Both the position numbers and the translations under genes were made by a program. A stretch of 64,000 nucleotides of DNA from Gaiellasilicea sp035556515. GTDB lineage: Bacteria; Actinomycetota; Thermoleophilia; Gaiellales; Gaiellaceae. The stretch lies in the NCBI GenBank assembly GCA_035556515.1, contig DATMEO010000087.1, forward strand, positions 1-64,000, read 5' to 3'. Below, one piece after another: positions 16,844-23,795 of this stretch; positions within the stretch are counted from its first letter, which is position 1; each line of letters opens with the position of its first letter. Under the pieces are notes generated by a model that did not search any database, was not told where the DNA came from, and saw only the letters and a program-made list of their open reading frames with translations.

Positions 16844-18456
16844 CGCGCGTCGTGCTCGTGCTCGCCGCTGCGGCGCTGCTGGCGCCGCAGGCCGAGGCCG
16901 CCCGTTACGCCGTCGGAGCAGCGTCCGCGGCGGACCTGCCCCGTCTTCGCGCCGCGCTCCCCGATGCCGAGAGCCTGGCGCCGATCCCGGCGCTCGTCGT
17001 CGAGCGCGCGACGGCCCCTCGATTGCGCGATCTCCCCGGCGCCGTCTACGTCGAGCGGCTCGGCACGCGTCGTGCCGCGTACGTTCCGAACGACTCGCTC
17101 GCGCCGAAGCAATGGCACCTCGAGTTCAACCGCACCTTCGACTTCTGGGAAGCGCCGACGCCGCTGCCGGCCGTCCGGGTCGCCGTGATCGACTCCGGGA
17201 TCGACGGCGACCACCCCGATCTCGCGGGTAGGATCGCCGACGCGAAGTCGTTCGTCGGCGGCTCCGCTCGTGTCGACGAGGAGGGTCACGGCACCTTCGT
17301 CGCCGGCCTGATCGCGGCCGGGGTCAACAACACGATCGGGATCGCGGGCTCTGCCTCGTCGGCCGAGCTCCTCGTCGCGAAGGTCGTCGACGGCAACGAC
17401 CTGATCGACGTCGAGGCGGAGGTGAAGGCGATCAAGTGGGCGGTCGAGCGTGACGCTCGCGTGATCAACATGAGCCTCGGCGGCTTTCGCGACCCGCGCG
17501 ACCCCGACCGGGACGCCTTCTCGCCGCTCGAGGCGCAGGCGATCGGCTGGGCGCACGGAAGGGGTGTCGTCATCGTCGCCGCGGTCGGCAACAACACCGA
17601 CACGCCGCCACGGCCGTGGCCGTTCGCGAGCTACCCGGCGGCGCTGCCGCACGTGCTCGGTGTCAGCGCGCTGGCGCGGGACGGGTCGGTGCCCGTCTTC
17701 TCGCACCGGGACAAGATCTACAACGACATCGCTGCGCCGGGCGTCGGCATCCTCTCGACCTTTCCGCGCGCTCTGACCGCCGAGACGAAGGAGTGCGCGG
17801 AGCAGGGCTACTCGAGCTGCGCCCCCGACGACTTCCGCAAGGGGCAGGGCACGTCCTTCGCGGCGCCGCAGGTGAGCGCCGCCGCCGCCGTCCTGCTCGC
17901 GATCAGGCCCAACCTGCGGCCGGAGCAGGTGACGGAGCTCCTGACGCGGACATCGCACGACGTCAACGGCGCCACCGGCTGCCCCGGCTGCGGCACCCAG
18001 CGGGACGCGCTGACGGGCTGGGGCAGGCTCGACGTCAATGCCGCGCTGAAGCAGCTCCTGAGCGCCGGACCGCCGCCGCGCGACCGGCTCGAGCCCAACG
18101 ACGACGCCGGCACGGACGCGGCCGCGATCTGGGGCCGAAGGAACCGGATCGAGGCCACCGTCGACTTCTGGGACGACCAGAACGACGTCTACGCGATCAA
18201 GCTCAAGCGGCGGCAGCGGGTCTTCATCAGCGTGCGCGGGCCGGCCGGTACCGACACGAACCTGATCCTTTGGCGGCCGCGAACGAAGCACGTCGACGAC
18301 CTCGCCTCGCTCAACCTCGTCGCCCGCCAGTCGGCCCGACCAGGCCCGAGCGAATATCTCGGGTTCCGCGCGCCGAGGACTGGGACGTACTACGTCCAGG
18401 TGAAGCTCGGCTCCCGCGGCGCCGGCAAGTACCGGCTCGCGCTGGTCAAGAAGTGA
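16840..18456 (+). CDS. Secreted subtilisin-like serine protease (S8)
   Basis: A 538-residue exported protease. The signal peptide (VVLVLAAAALLAPQAEA) and a short pro-region (to about 85) precede the S8 domain. The catalytic triad is visible: Asp118 in AVIDSGIDG, His150 in EGHGTFVAG and Ser339 in GQGTSFAAPQ, with the oxyanion Asn in VGNNTD. The C-terminal 120 residues (DRLEPNDDAGTDA onward) form a PPC-like beta domain often removed on maturation. It is translationally coupled to the SpoIID-like gene. Confidence 0.92.
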   Translation: MTRVVLVLAAAALLAPQAEAARYAVGAASAADLPRLRAALPDAESLAPIPALVVERATAPRLRDLPGAVYVERLGTRRAAYVPNDSLAPKQWHLEFNRTFDFWEAPTPLPAVRVAVIDSGIDGDHPDLAGRIADAKSFVGGSARVDEEGHGTFVAGLIAAGVNNTIGIAGSASSAELLVAKVVDGNDLIDVEAEVKAIKWAVERDARVINMSLGGFRDPRDPDRDAFSPLEAQAIGWAHGRGVVIVAAVGNNTDTPPRPWPFASYPAALPHVLGVSALARDGSVPVFSHRDKIYNDIAAPGVGILSTFPRALTAETKECAEQGYSSCAPDDFRKGQGTSFAAPQVSAAAAVLLAIRPNLRPEQVTELLTRTSHDVNGATGCPGCGTQRDALTGWGRLDVNAALKQLLSAGPPPRDRLEPNDDAGTDAAAIWGRRNRIEATVDFWDDQNDVYAIKLKRRQRVFISVRGPAGTDTNLILWRPRTKHVDDLASLNLVARQSARPGPSEYLGFRAPRTGTYYVQVKLGSRGAGKYRLALVKK

Positions 18457-18459
18457 CGT

Positions 18460-18879
18460 CTACTCCACGAATGGGTTCTCGACCGCGACCCCCGCGATTG
18501 TCGAGCCGGCGGCGAGATCCTCGGTCAGGAGCACTCCGCAACCTCCGGCTCGGGCTGCCGCGACGATCAGGCCGTCCCAGAACGAAAGCTGCGCCTGTCG
18601 GCTGATCCTGATGCCGTCGAGCACGAGCTCTGCGTCGATTGCGACGATGGGTAGTCCGCTCAGCTCCTCGACGTAGCCGGCGCCATCGTCCTCCGACAGC
18701 GGCACGGCGAGCTTTCGCGTCGTCACGACATAGAGCTCCGCCAGCACCTGTGCGCTGAGCACGAGCAGATCGGCCCGCTCTGCGAGCACCGTACGCGCGA
18801 TGCCTCGCTTGGCGGGTTCGCCCGTGTCGACGGCGTAGACGAGAACGTTGGTGTCGACGAACGCGCGGTCAGCGCTCAT
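18460..18879 (-). CDS. vapC: VapC-type PIN-domain toxin
   Basis: A 139-residue PIN-domain ribonuclease. Acidic catalytic residues are seen in FVDTNVLVYAVD near the start, in SAQVLAELY, in SFWDGLIVAAA and in LTEDL. ATG at 18879 lies inside the last codons of the antitoxin gene (11-base overlap), the usual type II toxin-antitoxin arrangement. The toxin ends three bases from the subtilase stop. Confidence 0.88.
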   Translation of the reverse strand: MSADRAFVDTNVLVYAVDTGEPAKRGIARTVLAERADLLVLSAQVLAELYVVTTRKLAVPLSEDDGAGYVEELSGLPIVAIDAELVLDGIRISRQAQLSFWDGLIVAAARAGGCGVLLTEDLAAGSTIAGVAVENPFVE

Positions 18880-19099
18880 GCAGCTCGTCGCGCGTCCACG
18901 ACCTGCCGTCCCGACCACTGGAGGCGGCCGACTCCGCCGATCGTTCGAGGAACGCGGTGACAGCCTCGCGCGCTCGCTCGCCTGCGAAGTGCTCCAGGTA
19001 CGAGCGCACGAGGGCGTTCACCGATGTGCCCTGCTCGAGAGCCCGGACGCGAGCGGCCTTGAGCAGCCTGTCGTCGATTGTCAGGGTCAGATTTGCCAC
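18869..19099 (-). CDS. vapB: VapB-type ribbon-helix-helix antitoxin
   Basis: A 76-residue antitoxin. The N-terminal strand-helix-helix (NLTLTIDDRLLKAARVRALEQ, broken here to residues 3-23, then TSVNALVRSYLEHFAG) is a MetJ/Arc-type DNA-binding fold. The C-terminal half is charged and should bind the VapC toxin. GTG at 19099 is chosen since a TANNNT box lies six bases upstream. Autoregulation of the pair is expected from the family. Confidence 0.85.
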   Translation of the reverse strand: MANLTLTIDDRLLKAARVRALEQGTSVNALVRSYLEHFAGERAREAVTAFLERSAESAASSGRDGRSWTRDELHER

Positions 19100-19105
19100 G
19101 GGATC

Positions 19106-19111
19106 AGTGTA
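19106..19111 (-). promoter_or_regulatory. Putative -10 box (TACACT) of vapBC
   Basis: TACACT is followed by six bases and the GTG at 19099. The short inverted repeat CACGGATTACGTG just upstream (19113-19125) could be an operator half-site. Confidence 0.45.
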
Positions 19112-19220
19112 GCACGGATTACGTGTACGGCGCCGTGAGCGCCGCGTGAGCGGCGTGTGAGCGTGCTCGCGTTCACTCGTGCAAAGGCGCACGATGTGCC
19201 TTGACAAGAGGGAGGTCCGC

Positions 19221-20738
19221 ATGAAGAAGCGCACGCACGTTGCGCTCGGCCTGGCCGCAGCCGTCCTGATGGTCGCGGCGCCGACGGCGTGGGCGAGTTT
19301 CCCCGGCGAGAACGGCCGGATCGTGTTCCAGAGCAGCCGCACCGGCCCGCTTCCGCCCGAGCTCTACTCCATGAACGAGGACGCAACGGACATCCGGCGC
19401 CTGACGTGGAACGGTGTTTCCGACCAGGTTCCGCGCTTCTCGCCGGACGGCAGCCGGATCGTGTTCGCACGGACGGTGGCTGGGATCGACCAGGACATCT
19501 GGATCATGAACGCCGACGGCTCTGCGGAGCGGCAACTGACGTCGGGGTCGGCCCGGGACGACCAGCCCGTGTTCACGGCGGATGGCGAGCAGATCGTGTT
19601 CCAGCGCGTGGCCAACGCGAGTGCAGGTCCTTGTCCCTGCGAGCTCCGCATCGTCAGCGTCGACGGGCGGGTCGACCGTGTCCTCGACACTGGACCGGGG
19701 AACGCCGCAAATCCGGATGTCTCGAAGAACGGGAAGGTGGTGTTCGTCGGCGACCGAGACGGCACGCGCAGCATCTACGTGACGAATCTCAAGGGCGGTC
19801 CCGTCAAGCGCGTGACCAAAGGACCGGCCGCATTCGGCGACTTCCGGCCGCGCTGGTCTCCACGCGGTAACGACCTCGTCTTCATGCGCAACGAGCTCGG
19901 GTCGCTCGCGAGCATCGACATCTGGACTGTGCACCAGGACGGCTCCGACCTCCGTCGCCTGACGACGACCGCTCGCGTCGAGGAGTTCCCGCAGTGGTCG
20001 CCGGATGGGACTCGGATCGTGTTCGCGGTGCTGGAACCGGTGGCGCCGTTCGGTGGTCGGCTCCACACAATCGACGCCGGCGACGGAAGCGACGATCAGG
20101 TCCTGCCCCAGGCCGGCGAGATCGTGGACTCGTTCGAGCATGACGGGCTCGATTCCTCAAAGTGGTGGCAGTTCGTGAACGGCACCGGCGCGGGGGTGAG
20201 CGTTACCGGTGGTCGCGCTGAGATCTCGATTGCAGCAGACGCGATGGAGGATCACGCCACCCTGTCCATGGGAGCGACGTTCGGTAGCCAGTGCCGTGCG
20301 CTCGGCGACTTCGAGGCCAGCATTCGTTTCCAGTTGCTCGATTGGCCGTTCTCGAACGGCGTTCATGCGATCTTCGGTGACGCCGGCCTCACGGGCGGGA
20401 TCGCCCGCCGAAGCGAGTCAGGGCTCGAGGACTACCTCGCGTTCTTCAATCCGGTGCCGGCATCCGCGCCGACGAGCGACGCGAGCGGACAACTCCGACT
20501 CGCCCGGGCGGGGTCGATTCTCACAGCCTCATATCGAAGTGGCAATGCATGGATCCCGCTGCTGAGCGGTCCCACGCTCACCGTCCCGGCCTCGGTGAAC
20601 GTCAATCTCTACAGCCGAGACGAGATCTTCGGCGACCAGTTCGTGCGCGTGGCGTTCGATGACATCCGGATCGACGCCGGTGCGTTCGAGTGCCCGAACT
20701 GGTGGCGTGACAGTGCGCCAGACTGGGCTGCCGGCTAG
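19221..20738 (+). CDS. Secreted TolB-like propeller protein with C-terminal lectin-like domain
   Basis: A 505-residue exported protein. GGAGG (19211-19215) and a signal peptide (VALGLAAAVLMVAAPTAWA) support the ATG. Residues 30-300 carry at least five TolB/WD40-like PD40 repeats with the core PxWSPDGxxIVF (PRFSPDGSRIVFAR, PVFTADGEQIVFQR, PRWSPRGNDLVFMR, PQWSPDGTRIVFAV). Residues 305-505 (DSFEHDGLDSSKWW onward) resemble a concanavalin/DUF1349-type beta sandwich. This pairing may bind extracellular glycans. The stop overlaps the convergent gene by CTAG. Confidence 0.78.
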   Translation: MKKRTHVALGLAAAVLMVAAPTAWASFPGENGRIVFQSSRTGPLPPELYSMNEDATDIRRLTWNGVSDQVPRFSPDGSRIVFARTVAGIDQDIWIMNADGSAERQLTSGSARDDQPVFTADGEQIVFQRVANASAGPCPCELRIVSVDGRVDRVLDTGPGNAANPDVSKNGKVVFVGDRDGTRSIYVTNLKGGPVKRVTKGPAAFGDFRPRWSPRGNDLVFMRNELGSLASIDIWTVHQDGSDLRRLTTTARVEEFPQWSPDGTRIVFAVLEPVAPFGGRLHTIDAGDGSDDQVLPQAGEIVDSFEHDGLDSSKWWQFVNGTGAGVSVTGGRAEISIAADAMEDHATLSMGATFGSQCRALGDFEASIRFQLLDWPFSNGVHAIFGDAGLTGGIARRSESGLEDYLAFFNPVPASAPTSDASGQLRLARAGSILTASYRSGNAWIPLLSGPTLTVPASVNVNLYSRDEIFGDQFVRVAFDDIRIDAGAFECPNWWRDSAPDWAAG

Positions 20739-21382
20739 GAGCTTTCGAGCAGTTCGTCGTCGGGGACCTCGCGCAGCACCCGCGCGGGGTTCCCGACGAC
20801 GATCTTTCGCGGCGGCACGTCCTTCGTCACGACGGCGCCCGCGCCGACGAACGCTTCCTCGCCGATCTCGACGCCAGGGCAGAGGATCGCGCCGCCGCCG
20901 ACGCGGGCGCCGCGCCGGATCGTCGGCCCTTTCAGCAGCGCGAGCCGCTTCTCGGTCCGGCCCATGTAGTTGTCGTTCGTCGTCACGACGCAGGGCGCGA
21001 TGAAGACGTTGTCCTCGAGCGTCGAGTAGGCGGTGATGTATGCCTCGGCCTGGATCTTCGTCAGCGCGCCGACCGTGCTGTCGTTCTCGATGTAGGAGCC
21101 GCGTCCGAGGACGACGTCGTCGCCGACCTCGACGCGCTCACGCACGCACGACTGGTCGCCGAGGATGACGCGCGCGCCGATCGTGGAGCCGGCGAAGACG
21201 ATCGCGCCGGTCGAGACGATCGTGCCGTCGCCGATCGTCGTCGGCGGCAGCGGCTCGCGCTTCGCGGTCGAGCGCGGCGACAGTGTCGGCTGCTTGCCGA
21301 CGACCGCGCCCTCCAGCACCTGCACGCCCTCGCCGAGGACGGTTCCCTCGTACACCGTGGCAGTCGGGTGGATCTCAGCCAC
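20735..21382 (-). CDS. Hexapeptide-repeat N-acetyltransferase (WbpD-like)
   Basis: A 215-residue left-handed beta-helix acyltransferase. Hexapeptide repeats run from IHPTATVYEGTVLGEGV to the C-terminal VVTKDVPPRKIVVGNPARV, and NDNYMG with TIRRGARVGGGAILCPG is typical of acetyl-CoA:UDP-3-amino-sugar acetyltransferases. It overlaps the oxidoreductase stop by eight bases, last gene of a three-gene operon. In the WbpABED pathway the enzyme acetylates the 3-amino group; that role is inferred from neighbours. Confidence 0.82.
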   Translation of the reverse strand: MAEIHPTATVYEGTVLGEGVQVLEGAVVGKQPTLSPRSTAKREPLPPTTIGDGTIVSTGAIVFAGSTIGARVILGDQSCVRERVEVGDDVVLGRGSYIENDSTVGALTKIQAEAYITAYSTLEDNVFIAPCVVTTNDNYMGRTEKRLALLKGPTIRRGARVGGGAILCPGVEIGEEAFVGAGAVVTKDVPPRKIVVGNPARVLREVPDDELLESS

Positions 21383-22364
21383 GCAGCGACCCAGATTTGA
21401 GAGATGCAGTGAGGCGGTCGAGCGCGCGGACGACGCGTGCCCCGTCCTCGGCGACCGCGCGCCGGTCACCGTCGCCGGCGATCAGGTCGAGGAACGCCTG
21501 GCATTCGAGCCGCAGCGGCTCGGACGTGTCGATCTTGGGGATGTGGATGTCGCCGGTGCGCGTCTGCCACTCGCCGTACCCCGCCGACTGCTTCCACGGT
21601 CCCTTCTCGTAGACCGTCACCTTGCGCTCCAGCTCCATGTCGTCGAAGACGGCCATCTTCTCGTTCCCGACGACCGTCATCTTCCGCATCTTGTGCGGGT
21701 CGAGCCAGGACAGGTGCATGTGGGCGATCTTGCCCGAGGGGAAGCGGAGGTAGCAGAAGACGACGTCCTCGACTCCCTCGTTGAGGAAGTCGCGGCCGCG
21801 CGCCGAGACCTCGGCCGGGTCCTCGCCGATCAGCCAGAGGATCACCGAGAGGTCGTGGACGCCGAGCGACCAGAGCGCGTTCTCGTTCGCGCGCACGATC
21901 CCGAGGTTCTGCCTGTTCGTGTAGACGCAGAGCACGTCGCCCAGCTCGCCCGAGTCGACGAGCTCCTTCAGCTTGCGCACGCCCGGGTGGTAGAGGAGCA
22001 GGTGGCCGGGCATCAGCACGAGATCGCGCTCCGAGGCCAGCGCGACGAGCTCGTCCATCTCCGCGCCCTTCATCGCCGGCGGCTTCTCGACGAGCACGTG
22101 CTTGCCGGCCTCGAGCGCTTGCTTCGCGAGCGCGTAGTGGGTCGGCACGGGTGTCGCGATCACGACCGCGTCGAGCTCCGGGTCGGCGAGCATCTCCTCG
22201 AAATCGGCCGTCACCCGGGCGCGCGGATAGCGCGCGTCGAAGGAGGCTCGAAGCTCTTCGTCGAAGTCGCAGAGCCAGGCGAGGTCGGCGAGGTGATCGA
22301 AGTTGCGAGCCAGGTTCGGCCCCCAGTAGCCGAGGCCCACGAGACCGACGGTGACGCGGCTCAC
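21375..22364 (-). CDS. Gfo/Idh/MocA-family sugar-nucleotide oxidoreductase (WbpB-like)
   Basis: A 329-residue NAD(P)-dependent dehydrogenase. The Rossmann motif VGLVGLGYWGPNLARNF opens the protein, then VIATPVPTHYALAKQALEAGKHV (broken over the loop) and VEKPPA with the catalytic Lys follow. In WbpB-type enzymes the 3-position of a UDP-uronic acid is oxidised. GTG at 22364 overlaps the upstream stop (GTGA). The order dehydrogenase-oxidoreductase-acetyltransferase matches wbpA-wbpB-wbpD, but no aminotransferase (wbpE) is nearby. Confidence 0.85.
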   Translation of the reverse strand: MSRVTVGLVGLGYWGPNLARNFDHLADLAWLCDFDEELRASFDARYPRARVTADFEEMLADPELDAVVIATPVPTHYALAKQALEAGKHVLVEKPPAMKGAEMDELVALASERDLVLMPGHLLLYHPGVRKLKELVDSGELGDVLCVYTNRQNLGIVRANENALWSLGVHDLSVILWLIGEDPAEVSARGRDFLNEGVEDVVFCYLRFPSGKIAHMHLSWLDPHKMRKMTVVGNEKMAVFDDMELERKVTVYEKGPWKQSAGYGEWQTRTGDIHIPKIDTSEPLRLECQAFLDLIAGDGDRRAVAEDGARVVRALDRLTASLKSGSLRG

Positions 22365-23620
22365 AGCTTCCAGACGTTCTCGCTCGTGCGGCCCCGCTCG
22401 CCGGTCGCGTTCCGGAAGTCCACGATCACCGGACCGCTGTCGACGAGCGCCTCGTAGTCGATGCCGCGGTGGTCGGTCACGATCGCGATCGCGTCGAAGT
22501 TGCCCGGCTCGAGCGGCACCGAGCTCAGTCCGTACTCCGGCAGCTCGGCGACGTGCAGGTCGTGGTAGGAGACGTTGGCGCCGCCGGTCTCCAGGAGCTC
22601 GATCAGCTTCAGCGCCGGGCTCTCGCGCATGTCGCCGATGTTCGGCTTGTACGCGACGCCGAGCACGAGCACCTCCGAGCCCTTCAGCGACTTCTGCTTG
22701 CCGTGGTTCAGCGCCTGCGAGATCAGCGAGCGGCAGTGCCAGGGCATGTTCTCGTTCACCTTGCCCGCCAGCTCGATGAACTCGGTGTAGAAGTCGAACT
22801 CGCGCGCCTTCCAGGTCAGGTAGAACGGGTCGATCGGAATGCAGTGGCCGCCCAGACCGGGGCCGGGCTTGAAGCTCATGAACCCGAATGGCTTCGTGGC
22901 GGCGGCGTCGACGACCTCCCAGAAGTCGATCTTCATCCGCTCGCAGAGCTGCGCCATCTCGTTCACGAGCGCGATGTTGACCGACCGAAAGATGTTCTCG
23001 AGCAGCTTCGTCAGCTCCGCCGACTCGGGCGAGGTGACCCGGTGGACGGTGTCGACGGCGGAGCCGTACAGCTCGGCAGCGCGCTCGGTGCATGCGTCGG
23101 TGATCCCGCCGACGACCTTCGGCACGTTCTTCGTCGTCCAGTCCTCCCGTCCCGGGTCGACCCGCTCGGGTGAGAACGCGAGGTGGAAGTCCTCACCGAC
23201 CTTCAGGCCGGTGGCCTCGAGCCGCGGCAGGATCTCCTCGCGCGTCGTGCCCGGGTACGTGGTCGACTCGAGCACGACGAGGTGGCCCTTGCGCAGCCGC
23301 TTCGCGATCTCCTCGGTCGCGCTGTTGACGATCGAGAGGTCCGGCTCGCGCTGCTTCGAGAGCGGGGTCGGCAGCGCGATCAGGATCGCGTCCGCCTCGC
23401 GCAGCTCGTCGTAGTCGGTCGTGGCACGGAGGTCGTGGTCGTCGACGAGGCGCTTGAGCACCTCCGAGGGCACGTCCTCGATGTAGCTTTCGCCGCGGTT
23501 CAGCTGCGCGACGCGGCCGGCGTCGCGGTCGACGAGGAGCACGCTGCGGCCTGCCTCGGCGAACACCTGGGCAAGCGGGACGCCGACGTAGCCGGCTCCG
23601 ACGATGGCGACGTCGGTCAT
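22361..23620 (-). CDS. Nucleotide-sugar (UDP-GlcNAc type) 6-dehydrogenase, WbpA-like
   Basis: A 419-residue enzyme that oxidises the C6 alcohol of a UDP-sugar to a carboxylate in two NAD steps. VAIVGAGYVGVPLAQVFAEAG is the N-terminal Rossmann motif, and the catalytic Cys260 lies in GGHCIPIDP; ESTTYPGTT and AYKPNIGDMRESPAL are family marks. The sequence pattern fits the UDP-GlcNAc branch rather than Ugd. ATG at 23620 has TACGAT nine bases upstream. First gene of the minus-strand operon. Confidence 0.88.
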   Translation of the reverse strand: MTDVAIVGAGYVGVPLAQVFAEAGRSVLLVDRDAGRVAQLNRGESYIEDVPSEVLKRLVDDHDLRATTDYDELREADAILIALPTPLSKQREPDLSIVNSATEEIAKRLRKGHLVVLESTTYPGTTREEILPRLEATGLKVGEDFHLAFSPERVDPGREDWTTKNVPKVVGGITDACTERAAELYGSAVDTVHRVTSPESAELTKLLENIFRSVNIALVNEMAQLCERMKIDFWEVVDAAATKPFGFMSFKPGPGLGGHCIPIDPFYLTWKAREFDFYTEFIELAGKVNENMPWHCRSLISQALNHGKQKSLKGSEVLVLGVAYKPNIGDMRESPALKLIELLETGGANVSYHDLHVAELPEYGLSSVPLEPGNFDAIAIVTDHRGIDYEALVDSGPVIVDFRNATGERGRTSENVWKL

Positions 23621-23629
23621 CGGCGCGGA

Positions 23630-23635
23630 ATCGTA
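23630..23635 (-). promoter_or_regulatory. Putative -10 box (TACGAT) of the wbp-like operon
   Basis: TACGAT ends nine bases before the ATG at 23620, which would leave a leader of only one to three bases. Confidence 0.35.
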
Positions 23636-23708
23636 CAGAGGCGGCCCGATCACGCGCCCACCCGTCCTGGGAGGATTGTCGCGAAGCCTGGCTACAATCC
23701 TTCGCCGC

Positions 23709-23781
23709 GGGCCGTTAGCTCAGCTGGTAGAGCAGGGGACTCTTAATCCCAAGGTCGTAGGTTCGATCCCTACACGGCCCA
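23709..23781 (+). tRNA. tRNA-Lys (anticodon CTT)
   Basis: A 73-base cloverleaf. The acceptor stem GGGCCGT pairs fully with ACGGCCC, the D arm is GCTCAGCTGGTAGAGC, the anticodon loop CTCTTAA holds CTT (reads AAG) and the T loop is GGTTCGATCCC. The CCA end is not encoded. No direct repeat or integrase suggests use as an attachment site. Confidence 0.97.
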
Positions 23782-23795
23782 TCGCGCAACGCTGC

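Noticed and set aside
19201..19206. TTGACA as a -35 box for the TolB-like gene.
   Set aside because: It ends 14 bases before the ATG, so the -10 would fall inside the coding region; a Shine-Dalgarno sequence occupies the space.
23709..23781. tRNA-Lys as an integration site for a mobile element.
   Set aside because: There is no integrase, no repeated 3' end of the tRNA and no change of gene type around it.
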